Shown here one piece after another: positions 14,743-23,137 of a DNA stretch of 64,000 nt. The notes below the pieces were generated by a model. That model was not told the origin of the DNA. It made no database searches and was given only the letters and a program-made list of their open reading frames with translations. Both the position numbers and the translations under genes were made by a program. Each line of letters begins with the position of its first letter. Positions within the stretch are counted from its first letter, which is position 1. Source of the DNA: an uncultured Flavobacteriaceae bacterium (GTDB taxonomy: Bacteria > Bacteroidota > Bacteroidia > Flavobacteriales > Flavobacteriaceae); the NCBI GenBank assembly GCA_947497245.1, contig CANMFO010000001.1:310001-374000 (forward strand). The letters are read 5' to 3'.

Positions 14743-16503
14743 CTAAAAGAAATCACTTCTTCTCTTGCTCCTTCTTTTTCCCGAATCCTTCGGACTGTTC
14801 TTTGCAAAATTCCTGTCCCGTCTTCCCGTACGGTCCTTGTCCCTTCTTCTTCCCTTGTCCCTTCCACCGCGCTTTCCACTGCTTCCACCGGGGCTTTTGG
14901 AGACCTCCACGTTGACAAACCTGCCGTCAACCTTGAATTCGGTAAAGGTGTTCAGTATTTGATCGGTGACCGCAGCTTCTGAATTGAAGAACGAAAAACT
15001 ATCCTTGACATCCACCCTGAAAATGTCTTCCCTGCCCAGGGAGGCGGTATCCCGGATAAAATCTTTCAATGACATCCAGTCGTACCCATCCTTTTCACCA
15101 ACATTGATGAAGTACCGCACCGATCCGTTGCCTGACATGCTCCCCTTTTCCCTCTTACGATTATCGCGGTCACGGGAGTCGACCGTGTTCAGGTCTTTGG
15201 TCTTGTTGTAATAATTGGAAAACCGGGTGAACTCCACCGACACGATCTTTTGGATCAATTCGTCGCGGTCTATGCCCTGTAGTACATCGTTGACCGCGGG
15301 GAGATAGCCTTCCACGTCCTTCGCGATCTCGGTATCCTTGATCTTGTTGGCCAAATGGTAGAGCTGTATCTCGCAGATTTCAGGTCCGGTCGGGATTTTT
15401 TTGTTGATGAACTGCTGTTTTATTTTTTTCTCTATGGCCTGTATCTTTCGCATCTCACTGCGCGTAACGATGACCATGGAGATGCCCGACTTGCCTGCCC
15501 TTCCCGTACGTCCACTGCGATGGGTATAGGTTTCGATCTCGTCCGGGAGCTGGTAGTTGATCACATGGGTGATGTCATCGACATCGATTCCCCGGGCGGC
15601 AACATCGGTAGCGACCAACATCTGTATTTGCTTTTTTCGAAAGGCGTTCATGACCAGGTCGCGCTGATTTTGACTAAGGTCCCCGTGGAGCGCACCGGCA
15701 TTGTAGCCATCTTCGATAAGATTTTCAGCAACCTTTTGCGTATCCCGCTTTGTTCTGCAGAACACCACCGAAAAAATATCGGGATGGGCGTCGGCCAATC
15801 GCTTGAGGGCCGGATAGCGATCGCGGCCACCCACAACATAGTATTCGTGCTGCACCGTCGTGGCCCCGGAATTTTTTGTGCCCACGGTAATCTCTTGCGG
15901 GCTGTGCATGAACTTCTTGGCAATGGTGGCCACCTCTTTGGGCATGGTAGCGGAGAACAGCCAGGTGGATTTCTCCTTGGGGGTGTTGGAAAGGATGTCC
16001 TTAATATCCTCGTAAAAACCCATGTTGAGCATTTCATCGGCTTCGTCAAGAATGCAATAGTCGATCTTTGAAATGTCGACCAGGCCCCTGCCGATCATAT
16101 CCTTCATACGGCCGGGGGTGGCCACTACGATCTGCGCGCCCCTTTTGATCTGTCTGGACTGTTCGGTAATGCTGGCACCACCATAAATGGCGACGACATT
16201 GACACCTTTTTCGTATTTGGCATACGCCTGGATTTCGTTGGTGATCTGTAAGCAGAGCTCCCGCGTCGGGGATAAGATCAACCCTTGGGTGGTTCTACTG
16301 GCACTTTCGATTTTTTGGATAAGTGGAAAACCAAAGGCCGCGGTTTTTCCGGTTCCCGTTTGTGCGAGCGCCACGAGATCGATCTCACCTTGCAATAAAA
16401 TGGGGATTGCTTTTTCCTGTACTTCGGATGGGGTTTCAAAACCCATGTCGGCAACAGCATCCAAAAGGGATTGCTGAAGCCCCAATGCTTCAAATTTTGT
16501 CAT
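14743..16503 (-). CDS. DEAD-box RNA helicase with DbpA-type RNA-binding domain and basic tail
   Basis: 586 aa. Q motif in the first 35 residues, Walker A AQTGTGKTA near 47-55, DEAD near 154, SAT near 185, ATDVAARGIDV near 298, HRSGRTGRAGKSG near 327. Residues of about 475-545 form a DbpA/CsdA-like RNA-binding domain (YFINVGEKDGYDWMSLKDFI). The last 40 residues are very rich in Arg, Lys and Gly, typical of nonspecific RNA contacts. It probably acts in ribosome assembly or mRNA unwinding, like CsdA/DeaD. Transcribed alone, with its own terminator. Confidence 0.96.
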   Translation of the reverse strand: MTKFEALGLQQSLLDAVADMGFETPSEVQEKAIPILLQGEIDLVALAQTGTGKTAAFGFPLIQKIESASRTTQGLILSPTRELCLQITNEIQAYAKYEKGVNVVAIYGGASITEQSRQIKRGAQIVVATPGRMKDMIGRGLVDISKIDYCILDEADEMLNMGFYEDIKDILSNTPKEKSTWLFSATMPKEVATIAKKFMHSPQEITVGTKNSGATTVQHEYYVVGGRDRYPALKRLADAHPDIFSVVFCRTKRDTQKVAENLIEDGYNAGALHGDLSQNQRDLVMNAFRKKQIQMLVATDVAARGIDVDDITHVINYQLPDEIETYTHRSGRTGRAGKSGISMVIVTRSEMRKIQAIEKKIKQQFINKKIPTGPEICEIQLYHLANKIKDTEIAKDVEGYLPAVNDVLQGIDRDELIQKIVSVEFTRFSNYYNKTKDLNTVDSRDRDNRKREKGSMSGNGSVRYFINVGEKDGYDWMSLKDFIRDTASLGREDIFRVDVKDSFSFFNSEAAVTDQILNTFTEFKVDGRFVNVEVSKSPGGSSGKRGGRDKGRRRDKDRTGRRDRNFAKNSPKDSGKRRSKRRSDFF

Positions 16504-16663
16504 AATGTGGTTTACGTTAATCGCAAATATGTGTGTTGCATAGAGCGATTATCTGATAACCCATTGGACTCCGCGCAACACCTGCCATACCGGCGGCATT
16601 TTATTCGAGCGGCAAAGATAGTGTTATTTATTTACATTGTTGGATTGGGAATCCATCACGGGT

Positions 16664-17308
16664 TCATGGGGCAAGAATGTAACCGCTTGTGGACAACACG
16701 ATTCCCACGGTACCAAAGAGGATCATGAACCAAATAAAAGATCGTTGTAGTTTTGGATTGTCGTAAATAATGATACAAACGGCACCAAGGACGATACTGA
16801 TTTGAAAGAAAAGTAGGCCCATATCGAACTTTTTGGTGGCGTTGTCATATTCATCGGCAAGTTTTTGCCATTCGTTTACACCCACAATTTTACCCATTTC
16901 CCCATCAAGATCTTGCGCCCATTGCGCTTTCGGAATGTTGGAGGAACCTATCAGTATTTCCGTTTTTTCCAGGCCGTACTTTCGTATTTTTTGCTTGATG
17001 CCCTCCATTTTGTTGGATACAATGGATTTTTTGTCCTCCGGGATCATTCCCGTACTCAGCAAGGTCTGAAGGTAATTGAGTTCCCCTTCCTTCAAACTCT
17101 GTTTGATGCTCTTGGATTGGTACCAACTTGAATAATTGACCACCTTGTTGTGGGCGATCATCATTTCTTCCTCCAACTCACCGTTCACCAATTGGGAAAT
17201 GGCCATTAGGGCGGCAAAAACTGCAATGAGCACACCCCCTATCGCTTCGGCTTTTTCCGAAGCCACGGATACTTGGATGGTATCACCCTTTTTTTGGTTT
17301 GGAAGCAT
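16664..17308 (-). CDS. DUF4337-like membrane protein
   Basis: 214 aa. There is one membrane segment near residues 24-42 (IGGVLIAVFAALMAISQLV), a long charged helical middle (NYSSWYQSKSIKQSLKEGEL...), and two further segments near 165-210. Two features point to DUF4337: the EKAEAIGGVLIAVFAALMAISQLVNG start and the SSWYQSKSIKQ block. The function of that family is unknown. The start ATG shares one base with the rdgB stop (TAATG), so translation is probably coupled. Confidence 0.72.
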   Translation of the reverse strand: MLPNQKKGDTIQVSVASEKAEAIGGVLIAVFAALMAISQLVNGELEEEMMIAHNKVVNYSSWYQSKSIKQSLKEGELNYLQTLLSTGMIPEDKKSIVSNKMEGIKQKIRKYGLEKTEILIGSSNIPKAQWAQDLDGEMGKIVGVNEWQKLADEYDNATKKFDMGLLFFQISIVLGAVCIIIYDNPKLQRSFIWFMILFGTVGIVLSTSGYILAP

Positions 17309-17886
17309 TATGTTTTTGTTTTTAAGTACTGGACGAGCTGTTCTATTGCCTTTCCCCTATGGCTTATTTTGTTTTTGGCCCCAATGGGCAATTCGGCAAA
17401 GGTCTCGAGATGGCCATCGGGCCTGAAAATGGGATCATAGCCAAATCCCCCCTTGCCTGCTTGTCGCAAAGTGATTTCGCCTTGCACCGTACCCTCAAAA
17501 AATTGACAACCATTGTTTAAGTGGAGGGCAATTATGGTCTTGAACTTTGCGGAACGGTCGGTTCGGCCCTTCAATTCGAACAGAAGCTTTTCCATATTGG
17601 CATCCGCACTTTTCCGGTCTCCGGCATAGCGGGCAGAACGTACTCCGGGCGCACCGTTGAGGGCATCTACCAAAAGCCCCGTGTCATCGGCAAAACAGGG
17701 TAGGTTGTAGTTCTTGGCCACATAATCGGCTTTTAGACGTGCATTCTCTTCCAAAGTGTTTCCAGTTTCCGGAATATCTTCCATACAGCCAATATCGGTG
17801 AGCGATACCAAATGGATATGGGCCGGAAGCAATTTTTGTACTTCGTTGAATTTATTTTGGTTGTGTGTGGCAAAAATGAGCTGCAT
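17308..17886 (-). CDS. rdgB: Non-canonical purine NTP pyrophosphatase (RdgB/HAM1)
   Basis: 192 aa from ATG 17886 (MQLIFATHNQNKFNEV). An open frame continues 60 codons upstream, but that part is out of family and runs antisense to the next gene. Motifs: FATHNQNK substrate loop, FADDTGLLVDALNGAPGVRSARYAG, and GYDPIF near 148. It hydrolyses ITP, XTP and dITP to monophosphates, keeping inosine and xanthosine out of nucleic acids. It overlaps the downstream DUF4337 gene by one base. Confidence 0.96.
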   Translation of the reverse strand: MQLIFATHNQNKFNEVQKLLPAHIHLVSLTDIGCMEDIPETGNTLEENARLKADYVAKNYNLPCFADDTGLLVDALNGAPGVRSARYAGDRKSADANMEKLLFELKGRTDRSAKFKTIIALHLNNGCQFFEGTVQGEITLRQAGKGGFGYDPIFRPDGHLETFAELPIGAKNKISHRGKAIEQLVQYLKTKT

Positions 17887-17912
17887 GCCGGCAAAAATAC
17901 TAATTTTATGGG

Positions 17913-18365
17913 ATGAGGTTAAAAGTTCCACCAGCGCTTGTCTTTCTCGTTTTTGGAGGCTTGATGTTTGTTCTTGATCGTTTTTTGCCTTTTGGCAACT
18001 TCGATTTCTTTGGACGCGGCCATTTGGTGAAGGGATTGTTGTTTTTATCCGTTGGCATTGGCGCAATTTCCTTGTTTCACTTTTTCAGGGCGGGGACCTC
18101 GGTTGATCCAACACTTCCTTCAAGAACATCGACCCTGGTGACCAATGGGCTTTATGGTTTTTCCAGAAACCCAATGTACCTGGCTTTGCTACTTATTTTA
18201 CTGGCTTGGGGGATTTGGTTGGGAAATGCCTTCAACACCCTTTTGGCGGCAGGGTTTGTGGCGTATATGAACCGTTTTCAGATCATTCCGGAGGAGGAGG
18301 CACTGACCAAGCTGTTCGGTAAGGAATATCTGCGGTATTGCATGAATGTTCGAAGGTGGTTTTAA
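17913..18365 (+). CDS. Isoprenylcysteine carboxyl methyltransferase-like membrane protein (PEMT/ICMT fold)
   Basis: 150 aa with about four membrane helices. The signature TNGLYGFSRNPMYLALLLILLAWG near residues 76-99 and the C-terminal EEEALTKLFGKEYLRYCMNVRRWF are conserved in the phospholipid-methyltransferase/ICMT-like group. It probably methylates a small or lipid substrate with SAM at the membrane. It is divergent from rdgB with only 26 bp between starts, and it ends 31 bp before the phased palindromes that precede satD. Confidence 0.9.
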   Translation: MRLKVPPALVFLVFGGLMFVLDRFLPFGNFDFFGRGHLVKGLLFLSVGIGAISLFHFFRAGTSVDPTLPSRTSTLVTNGLYGFSRNPMYLALLLILLAWGIWLGNAFNTLLAAGFVAYMNRFQIIPEEEALTKLFGKEYLRYCMNVRRWF

Positions 18366-18367
18366 GG

Positions 18368-18472
18368 TAGCAGCGGTTTGGCTTATAAGGGTATTTTATT
18401 AGCTTTTTGACTTATATTCTAAAATATTAGCATTTTAGCTTATATTTTTATATATTAGCGTTTTAGCTTATA
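18368..18472 (+). repeat. Array of phased 20-bp imperfect palindromes upstream of satD
   Basis: Three copies start at 18397, 18425 and 18453, exactly 28 bp apart. The consensus is TATTAGC-nTTTTn-(G/A)CTTATA; the arms TATTAGC and GCTTATA are near-complements (one mismatch). A degenerate fourth copy (GC..TTTG-GCTTATA) ends at 18387. The last copy ends 2 bp before the satD ATG at 18475. Phased dyads immediately upstream of a gene encoding an HTH protein are a classic operator layout. Autoregulation by SatD is the simplest reading. Confidence 0.8.
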
Positions 18473-18474
18473 GT

Positions 18475-19089
18475 ATGCAGATAGCGATAATAACCGGGGA
18501 TATCATAAATTCTGAGGGCCACGAGTCATCCGAGTGGTTGGGCGTGCTAAAGGCATACCTATCAAAATTGGGGGAATCACCGACCCATTGGGAAATATAT
18601 CGTGGTGACGAATTTCAGCTTAGAGTCCCTTTGGAACAGGCTCTGGAAGTGGCCATCCACATCAAGGCCCTTATGAAATCGATAAAAGGTCTGGATGTTC
18701 GCATGGGCATCGGTATTGGCGAGGTAACTTTTGTAGGTCGGGGGGTCAGCGAGTCAAACGGCCCGGCCTATCAGCGTTCAGGTAGGACCTTTGAATCCTT
18801 AAAAGAGGAAAAGCTCAACCTGACCATTGCCACCGGAGATGCGGTTTACGACCGTACAGTGAACCTTATTTTAAAATTGGCCCTAGGCTTTATGGATGAT
18901 TGGAGCACCGTTTCCGCCGAAATTGTGGCCCTGGCACTTGAAGATCGAACAGCGTCCCAGCAAGAGACCGCAAAAAAATTGGGTATTCAACAATCCGCAG
19001 TCAGCCAACGCCAAAAAAGGGCACGTTTGGATCTAGTGTTCGAACTGCTGTCCTATTATGCCGAAACCGTTAAAAAAGTTGCCCCATGA
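18475..19089 (+). CDS. SatD family protein: palm/cyclase-like N-terminus plus C-terminal HTH
   Basis: 204 aa. I recognise the SatD family from the N-terminus (MQIAIITGDIINSEG) and from the DUF3307 partner. Asp9, the GDEF tetrapeptide at 44-47, and VRMGIGIGEV at 75-84 are arranged like the metal-binding Asp residues and downstream strand of class III cyclases and GGDEF domains. Residues 161-186 (SQQETAKKLGIQQSAVSQRQ...) are a helix-turn-helix. No catalysis is proven and SatD function is unestablished. Its ATG lies 2 bp after the third palindrome. The stop overlaps the DUF3307 start by 4 bp (ATGA), so the two are translationally coupled. Confidence 0.82.
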   Translation: MQIAIITGDIINSEGHESSEWLGVLKAYLSKLGESPTHWEIYRGDEFQLRVPLEQALEVAIHIKALMKSIKGLDVRMGIGIGEVTFVGRGVSESNGPAYQRSGRTFESLKEEKLNLTIATGDAVYDRTVNLILKLALGFMDDWSTVSAEIVALALEDRTASQQETAKKLGIQQSAVSQRQKRARLDLVFELLSYYAETVKKVAP

Positions 19090-19784
19090 TCTTTTTCCTA
19101 AAACTTTTATTGGCACATCTTATCGGGGATTTCCTCTTGCAGCCCCACAAATGGGTACTCCACAAAGAGGCCCATAAAGTAAGATCAAAATACCTCTATT
19201 ACCACATGCTGATCCACTTCGCGGTCACAATGGTATTGTTGTGGGACTTGTCGTACTGGGGAGTGGCCTTGATCATTGCCTTTTCCCATTACCTTATCGA
19301 TCTGGCCAAATTATACGCAAACCCTTTGTTCAAAATAAAGGCTGTCCCATTTTTTATAGATCAAGCGGCACACCTGGCCGTATTGTACGTTTGTGCCTAT
19401 TATGGAAACCTTTGCGAACAAACCTCCGATTTATTGGAACAAATGGATTGGGCCTTGGTCACTGCCACGGTTTTTGTGACCTTTCCGGCCGCGATCATCA
19501 TGGGCAAATTACTGGAAGGGATGTCAGGTCAAATCGAATTGGATCACGAATCACTGCCCAATGCCGGTAAATATATCGGCATCATCGAACGGTTATTTGT
19601 TCTGGTGTTCATTATCTTGGGTAGGTGGGAGGCCATTGGTCTATTGATAACCGCGAAATCGGTCTTTCGGTTCAACGACCTAAAGGACAGCAACAACCGG
19701 AAGCTCACGGAATATATTCTGATCGGAACCCTTATGAGCTTTGGGATGGCGATCATTACCGGAATAATTTATGCCCATCTGTAA
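19086..19784 (+). CDS. DUF3307 polytopic membrane protein, SatD partner
   Basis: 232 aa, six or seven membrane helices. The DUF3307 signature is at the N-terminus (LAHLIGDFLLQPHKWVLHKEAHK with His/Asp/Gln near a helix), then SHYLIDLAKLYANP and FFIDQAAHLAVL. The recurring in-membrane His and Asp residues (LIGDF, YLIDL, FIDQAAH) could bind a metal or lipid headgroup. The start overlaps satD by 4 bp. The family is usually encoded next to SatD. Function unknown; a membrane effector or sensor for SatD is inference. Confidence 0.88.
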   Translation: MIFFLKLLLAHLIGDFLLQPHKWVLHKEAHKVRSKYLYYHMLIHFAVTMVLLWDLSYWGVALIIAFSHYLIDLAKLYANPLFKIKAVPFFIDQAAHLAVLYVCAYYGNLCEQTSDLLEQMDWALVTATVFVTFPAAIIMGKLLEGMSGQIELDHESLPNAGKYIGIIERLFVLVFIILGRWEAIGLLITAKSVFRFNDLKDSNNRKLTEYILIGTLMSFGMAIITGIIYAHL

Positions 19785-19785
19785 A

Positions 19786-20967
19786 ATGAAAAAGACAATT
19801 CTCGTCCTGATCGGTATCGGTATGTTGTCCTGTGCGGATAAGAACACTGAAGCAAAGCCCTTAAAAGCCGAAGTGGCCCTTGCCGAACGATGGTCGAAGG
19901 AAAGGGCATGGGCCTGGTACGACAAACAACCTTGGTTGGTGGGCGCGAATTTTAATCCGAGCACATCGATCAACCAATTGGAGTTTTGGCAAGCCGATAC
20001 CTTTGATCCCGAAACCATAGACCGGGAGTTGCAATGGTCGGCCGAACTGGGCATGAACCTACATAGGGTCTATTTGCACAACCTGCTTTGGAAACAGGAT
20101 TCCATAGGATTTTTAAATAGATTGGATCAATATCTCGGGCTGGCGGATAAGCACCGGATCAAAACCATGTTCGTGCTCCTGGACGATGTTTGGCATCCCG
20201 TGCCCAAGCTGGGAAAACAACCCGAACCTACGCCCCATGTGCACAATTCAGGTTGGGTACAGGCACCGGGAGCTGAGATCTTGGGCGATCTGTCGAGGCA
20301 CGGAGAACTGGAAGGGTACATCAAAGGGGTTTTAAGACACTTTTCGGAAGATGATAGGGTTTTGGTATGGGACGTTTACAACGAACCCGACAACGTTGCC
20401 GGACAACCGGGCAGGCGTAACCTGGAGATAAAGGACAAGCACAAATATTCCCTTGCACTCCTAAAGAAGGTCATGCGCTGGTCCAGGGAGATAGATCCCA
20501 AACAGCCGTTGACCGCGGGCATCTGGAGGGGAAACATAGATCATTGGGGAACATTGGACAGTCTGCCTGCTTTGGACCGGTATATGATCGAGAGCTCCGA
20601 TGTGATATCATTCCATGCCTATGATGGGGATATGGATCAGGTAAGAAAAAAAATCAGCTTGTTGAAGAACTTTGAAAGACCCCTGTTATGCACGGAATAC
20701 GTGGCCAGGGGAACGGGCAATACCTTCGAAGCGGTCATGCCCATTTTCAAAGAGCACAGAATTGCAGCGATCAATTGGGGCTTTGTTTCTGGAAAGAGCA
20801 ATACCATTTATCCCTGGAAAAGTTGGGACTCCACCTTTACCGCGGAACCCAAGGTTTGGCACCACGATGTTTTAAGGCAGGACGGTTCGCCCTTTTCGGA
20901 GGATGAGGTTATATTCATCAAGACCATGACAGGCGGAAAAACTGAACTTCGTGCACGGAACCCGTAA
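19786..20967 (+). CDS. Cellulase-like (clan GH-A) glycosidase, lipoprotein
   Basis: 393 aa from ATG 19786, one base after the DUF3307 stop. Lipobox LSC at residue 16. It is a TIM-barrel glycosidase: LGMNLHRVYLHNLLW early, acid/base Glu200 in VWDVYNEPDN (the GH-A 'NEP' motif) and the probable nucleophile Glu304 in LLCTEYVARG. In-between HAYDGDM fits strand 6. The polysaccharide substrate is not evident; mannan, beta-glucan or xylan are possible. The lack of spacing to DUF3307 suggests one operon with satD. Confidence 0.88.
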   Translation: MKKTILVLIGIGMLSCADKNTEAKPLKAEVALAERWSKERAWAWYDKQPWLVGANFNPSTSINQLEFWQADTFDPETIDRELQWSAELGMNLHRVYLHNLLWKQDSIGFLNRLDQYLGLADKHRIKTMFVLLDDVWHPVPKLGKQPEPTPHVHNSGWVQAPGAEILGDLSRHGELEGYIKGVLRHFSEDDRVLVWDVYNEPDNVAGQPGRRNLEIKDKHKYSLALLKKVMRWSREIDPKQPLTAGIWRGNIDHWGTLDSLPALDRYMIESSDVISFHAYDGDMDQVRKKISLLKNFERPLLCTEYVARGTGNTFEAVMPIFKEHRIAAINWGFVSGKSNTIYPWKSWDSTFTAEPKVWHHDVLRQDGSPFSEDEVIFIKTMTGGKTELRARNP

Positions 20968-21188
20968 GGGTGGCGGTAGGACAAAGGCTTTCTCCCAGGC
21001 CGGGGCACGTTTTAAGGAGAAAGGCCCGGATCCCGGATACCCTCCATTATGGAATTGGCAACGGAAGGACCCAAAAAAAATTAAATTCACATAAAAACCG
21101 GTCCTCGATCTCCCTCGGACAACTTTTGACAAGATTCCCCCATATCGGACGGAATTAATCTTTATTTTTACAGCTTAATTTTTTAAAC

Positions 21189-23081
21189 ATGGTAGAGGTG
21201 GGCAGGAAGTACGTTTTCGATTTTGACAGTACCTTGACCAGGGTGGAGGCCCTGGATGTTCTGGCTGAAATGACCCTAGAGGGAAAATCAAACAGGCAGG
21301 AGATTGTCGACCAGATTCAAAAAATCACCAATTTGGGCATCGATGGGGACATCTCCTTTACCGAATCTTTGGAACGGCGGATCAAACTGTTGAACGCCAA
21401 CAAATCGGACCTTAAGGGACTGGTGGCCGAACTGCGCCAGAAAATATCAAAGTCCATTGAATCGAATAAGGAGTTCTTTGAAAAATTTTCAGATGATATC
21501 TATGTGATTTCCTGCGGGTTCAAAGAGTTCATCGACCCTATTGTCGAGGAGTACAACATACCCTCGGAGCGGGTCTACGCCAACACCTTCAAGTTTGACG
21601 GCCAGGGCAATATCATAGGTTTCGACGAAGACAACGTCCTGTCTTCCCACAACGGCAAAATCGAATGTTTGAAGCAGTTGGATCTGGACGGGGAAGTACA
21701 GGTCATCGGGGACGGATATAGCGATTATGTAATGCGCGAGGCGGGGATTGCCGATAAGTTCTTTGCGTATACGGAGAACGTACACCGCGAAAAGGCCGCT
21801 GACAATGCGGACCATGTGACCCCGAACTTGGATGAATTTTTGTTTGTGAACGATTTGCCGCGGAACATCTCCTATCCCAAGAACAGGATTAAGATTCTAT
21901 TGTTGGAAAATGTGCATCCTGCGGCTTTTGACAACCTTTCGGAGGATGGTTTTTCGGTAGAGTTGGTCACCCACAGTCTTCCCGAAGAAGAACTGATAGA
22001 AAAGATAAGGGGGGTGCATGTTCTGGGAATCCGTTCCAAGACCCAGGTCACCCAAAAGGTACTGGATGCCGCCAATAAACTGTTGGTAGTCGGCGCTTTT
22101 TGCATTGGCACCACCCAGATCGATCTGGAGTGCTGCAAAGGGAAGGGCATCGTTGTGTTCAATGCTCCGTACAGCAATACGCGGTCGGTCGTGGAGTTGG
22201 CCATTGGGGAAATCATTATGCTTATGAGGAGCGTATTCCCCAGAAGCACCGAAATCCACAACGGGCAATGGCAAAAAACCGCTGCGGGAAGCCGGGAAGT
22301 GCGTGGGAAAAACTTGGGAATTGTGGGCTATGGCAACATCGGCAAGCAGTTGTCGGTATTGGCAGAGGCTATTGGCATGCGCGTATACTATTACGATGTG
22401 GACGATAAATTGGCCCTCGGAAATGCCATCAAATGCAACACTCTGGAAAACCTGCTGAATGTTTCGGATGTGGTCACCTTGCATATCGATGACAACAAAG
22501 CGAACAAAAATTTTATTGGGGAACGTGAAATAGCCCAAATGCGCGACGGCGCCATGCTGATCAATCTCTCCAGGGGGTTTGTAGTGGATATTGGTGCACT
22601 GTCGAACGCCCTTAAGACCGGGAAGATCGCTGGCGCGGCGGTAGATGTATATCCAGAAGAACCGGGGAGCAACGGCACCTTCGAAAGCGAACTCCAGGGG
22701 TTGCCAAATGTGATCTTAACACCGCATGTTGGTGGTAGTACTGAAGAAGCACAGCGCAATATCGCCGATTTTGTACCCAACAAGATCATGGATTATATCA
22801 ATTCGGGCAATACTGTGGATGCGGTCAATTTCCCCAACATCCGATTGCCCAAGCAAAAGAACGCCCATCGTTTTCTTCACATCCATAAGAACGTTCCGGG
22901 AATCATGGCCAAGATCAACGAGGTGTTGGCCAAGTTCGAAATGAATATCTCCGGACAGTACCTATCTACCGATAGTGAGGTGGGCTACGTAATTACGGAT
23001 TTGGACAAAGAATACAACAAAGATGTTATCAAAGCCCTGAAGAAAGTAGATCACACTATTAAATTCCGGGTGCTGTATTAA
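21189..23081 (+). CDS. serA: Fused HAD phosphatase / D-3-phosphoglycerate dehydrogenase / ACT protein
   Basis: 630 aa. Residues 1-225 are a SerB/MtnX-like HAD phosphatase: DFDST at 11-15, ISCGF near 107, GDGYSD at 174-179. Residues of about 235-540 are a D-2-hydroxyacid dehydrogenase with the NAD loop GYGNIG at 380-385, NLSRG, EEP and TPHVGGSTEEA catalytic segments. About 555-630 is an ACT domain. It starts serine synthesis by oxidising 3-phosphoglycerate; the phosphatase half could perform the last step on phosphoserine. The ACT domain suggests feedback by serine. Long SerA proteins of this layout occur in flavobacteria. Confidence 0.94.
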   Translation: MVEVGRKYVFDFDSTLTRVEALDVLAEMTLEGKSNRQEIVDQIQKITNLGIDGDISFTESLERRIKLLNANKSDLKGLVAELRQKISKSIESNKEFFEKFSDDIYVISCGFKEFIDPIVEEYNIPSERVYANTFKFDGQGNIIGFDEDNVLSSHNGKIECLKQLDLDGEVQVIGDGYSDYVMREAGIADKFFAYTENVHREKAADNADHVTPNLDEFLFVNDLPRNISYPKNRIKILLLENVHPAAFDNLSEDGFSVELVTHSLPEEELIEKIRGVHVLGIRSKTQVTQKVLDAANKLLVVGAFCIGTTQIDLECCKGKGIVVFNAPYSNTRSVVELAIGEIIMLMRSVFPRSTEIHNGQWQKTAAGSREVRGKNLGIVGYGNIGKQLSVLAEAIGMRVYYYDVDDKLALGNAIKCNTLENLLNVSDVVTLHIDDNKANKNFIGEREIAQMRDGAMLINLSRGFVVDIGALSNALKTGKIAGAAVDVYPEEPGSNGTFESELQGLPNVILTPHVGGSTEEAQRNIADFVPNKIMDYINSGNTVDAVNFPNIRLPKQKNAHRFLHIHKNVPGIMAKINEVLAKFEMNISGQYLSTDSEVGYVITDLDKEYNKDVIKALKKVDHTIKFRVLY

Positions 23082-23137
23082 AGGGGTCCTTGGCCGTTCC
23101 GCCAGGTGTGGATGTCATTTGGGACAGACCGTGGCAC

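Noticed and set aside
15355-16071. 238-codon open frame antisense to the DEAD-box helicase
   Set aside because: Shadow frame; the sense strand has all helicase motifs.
17887-18066. Upstream extension of rdgB
   Set aside because: The extra 60 codons do not match the family and lie antisense to the ICMT-like gene; ATG 17886 gives the normal N-terminus.
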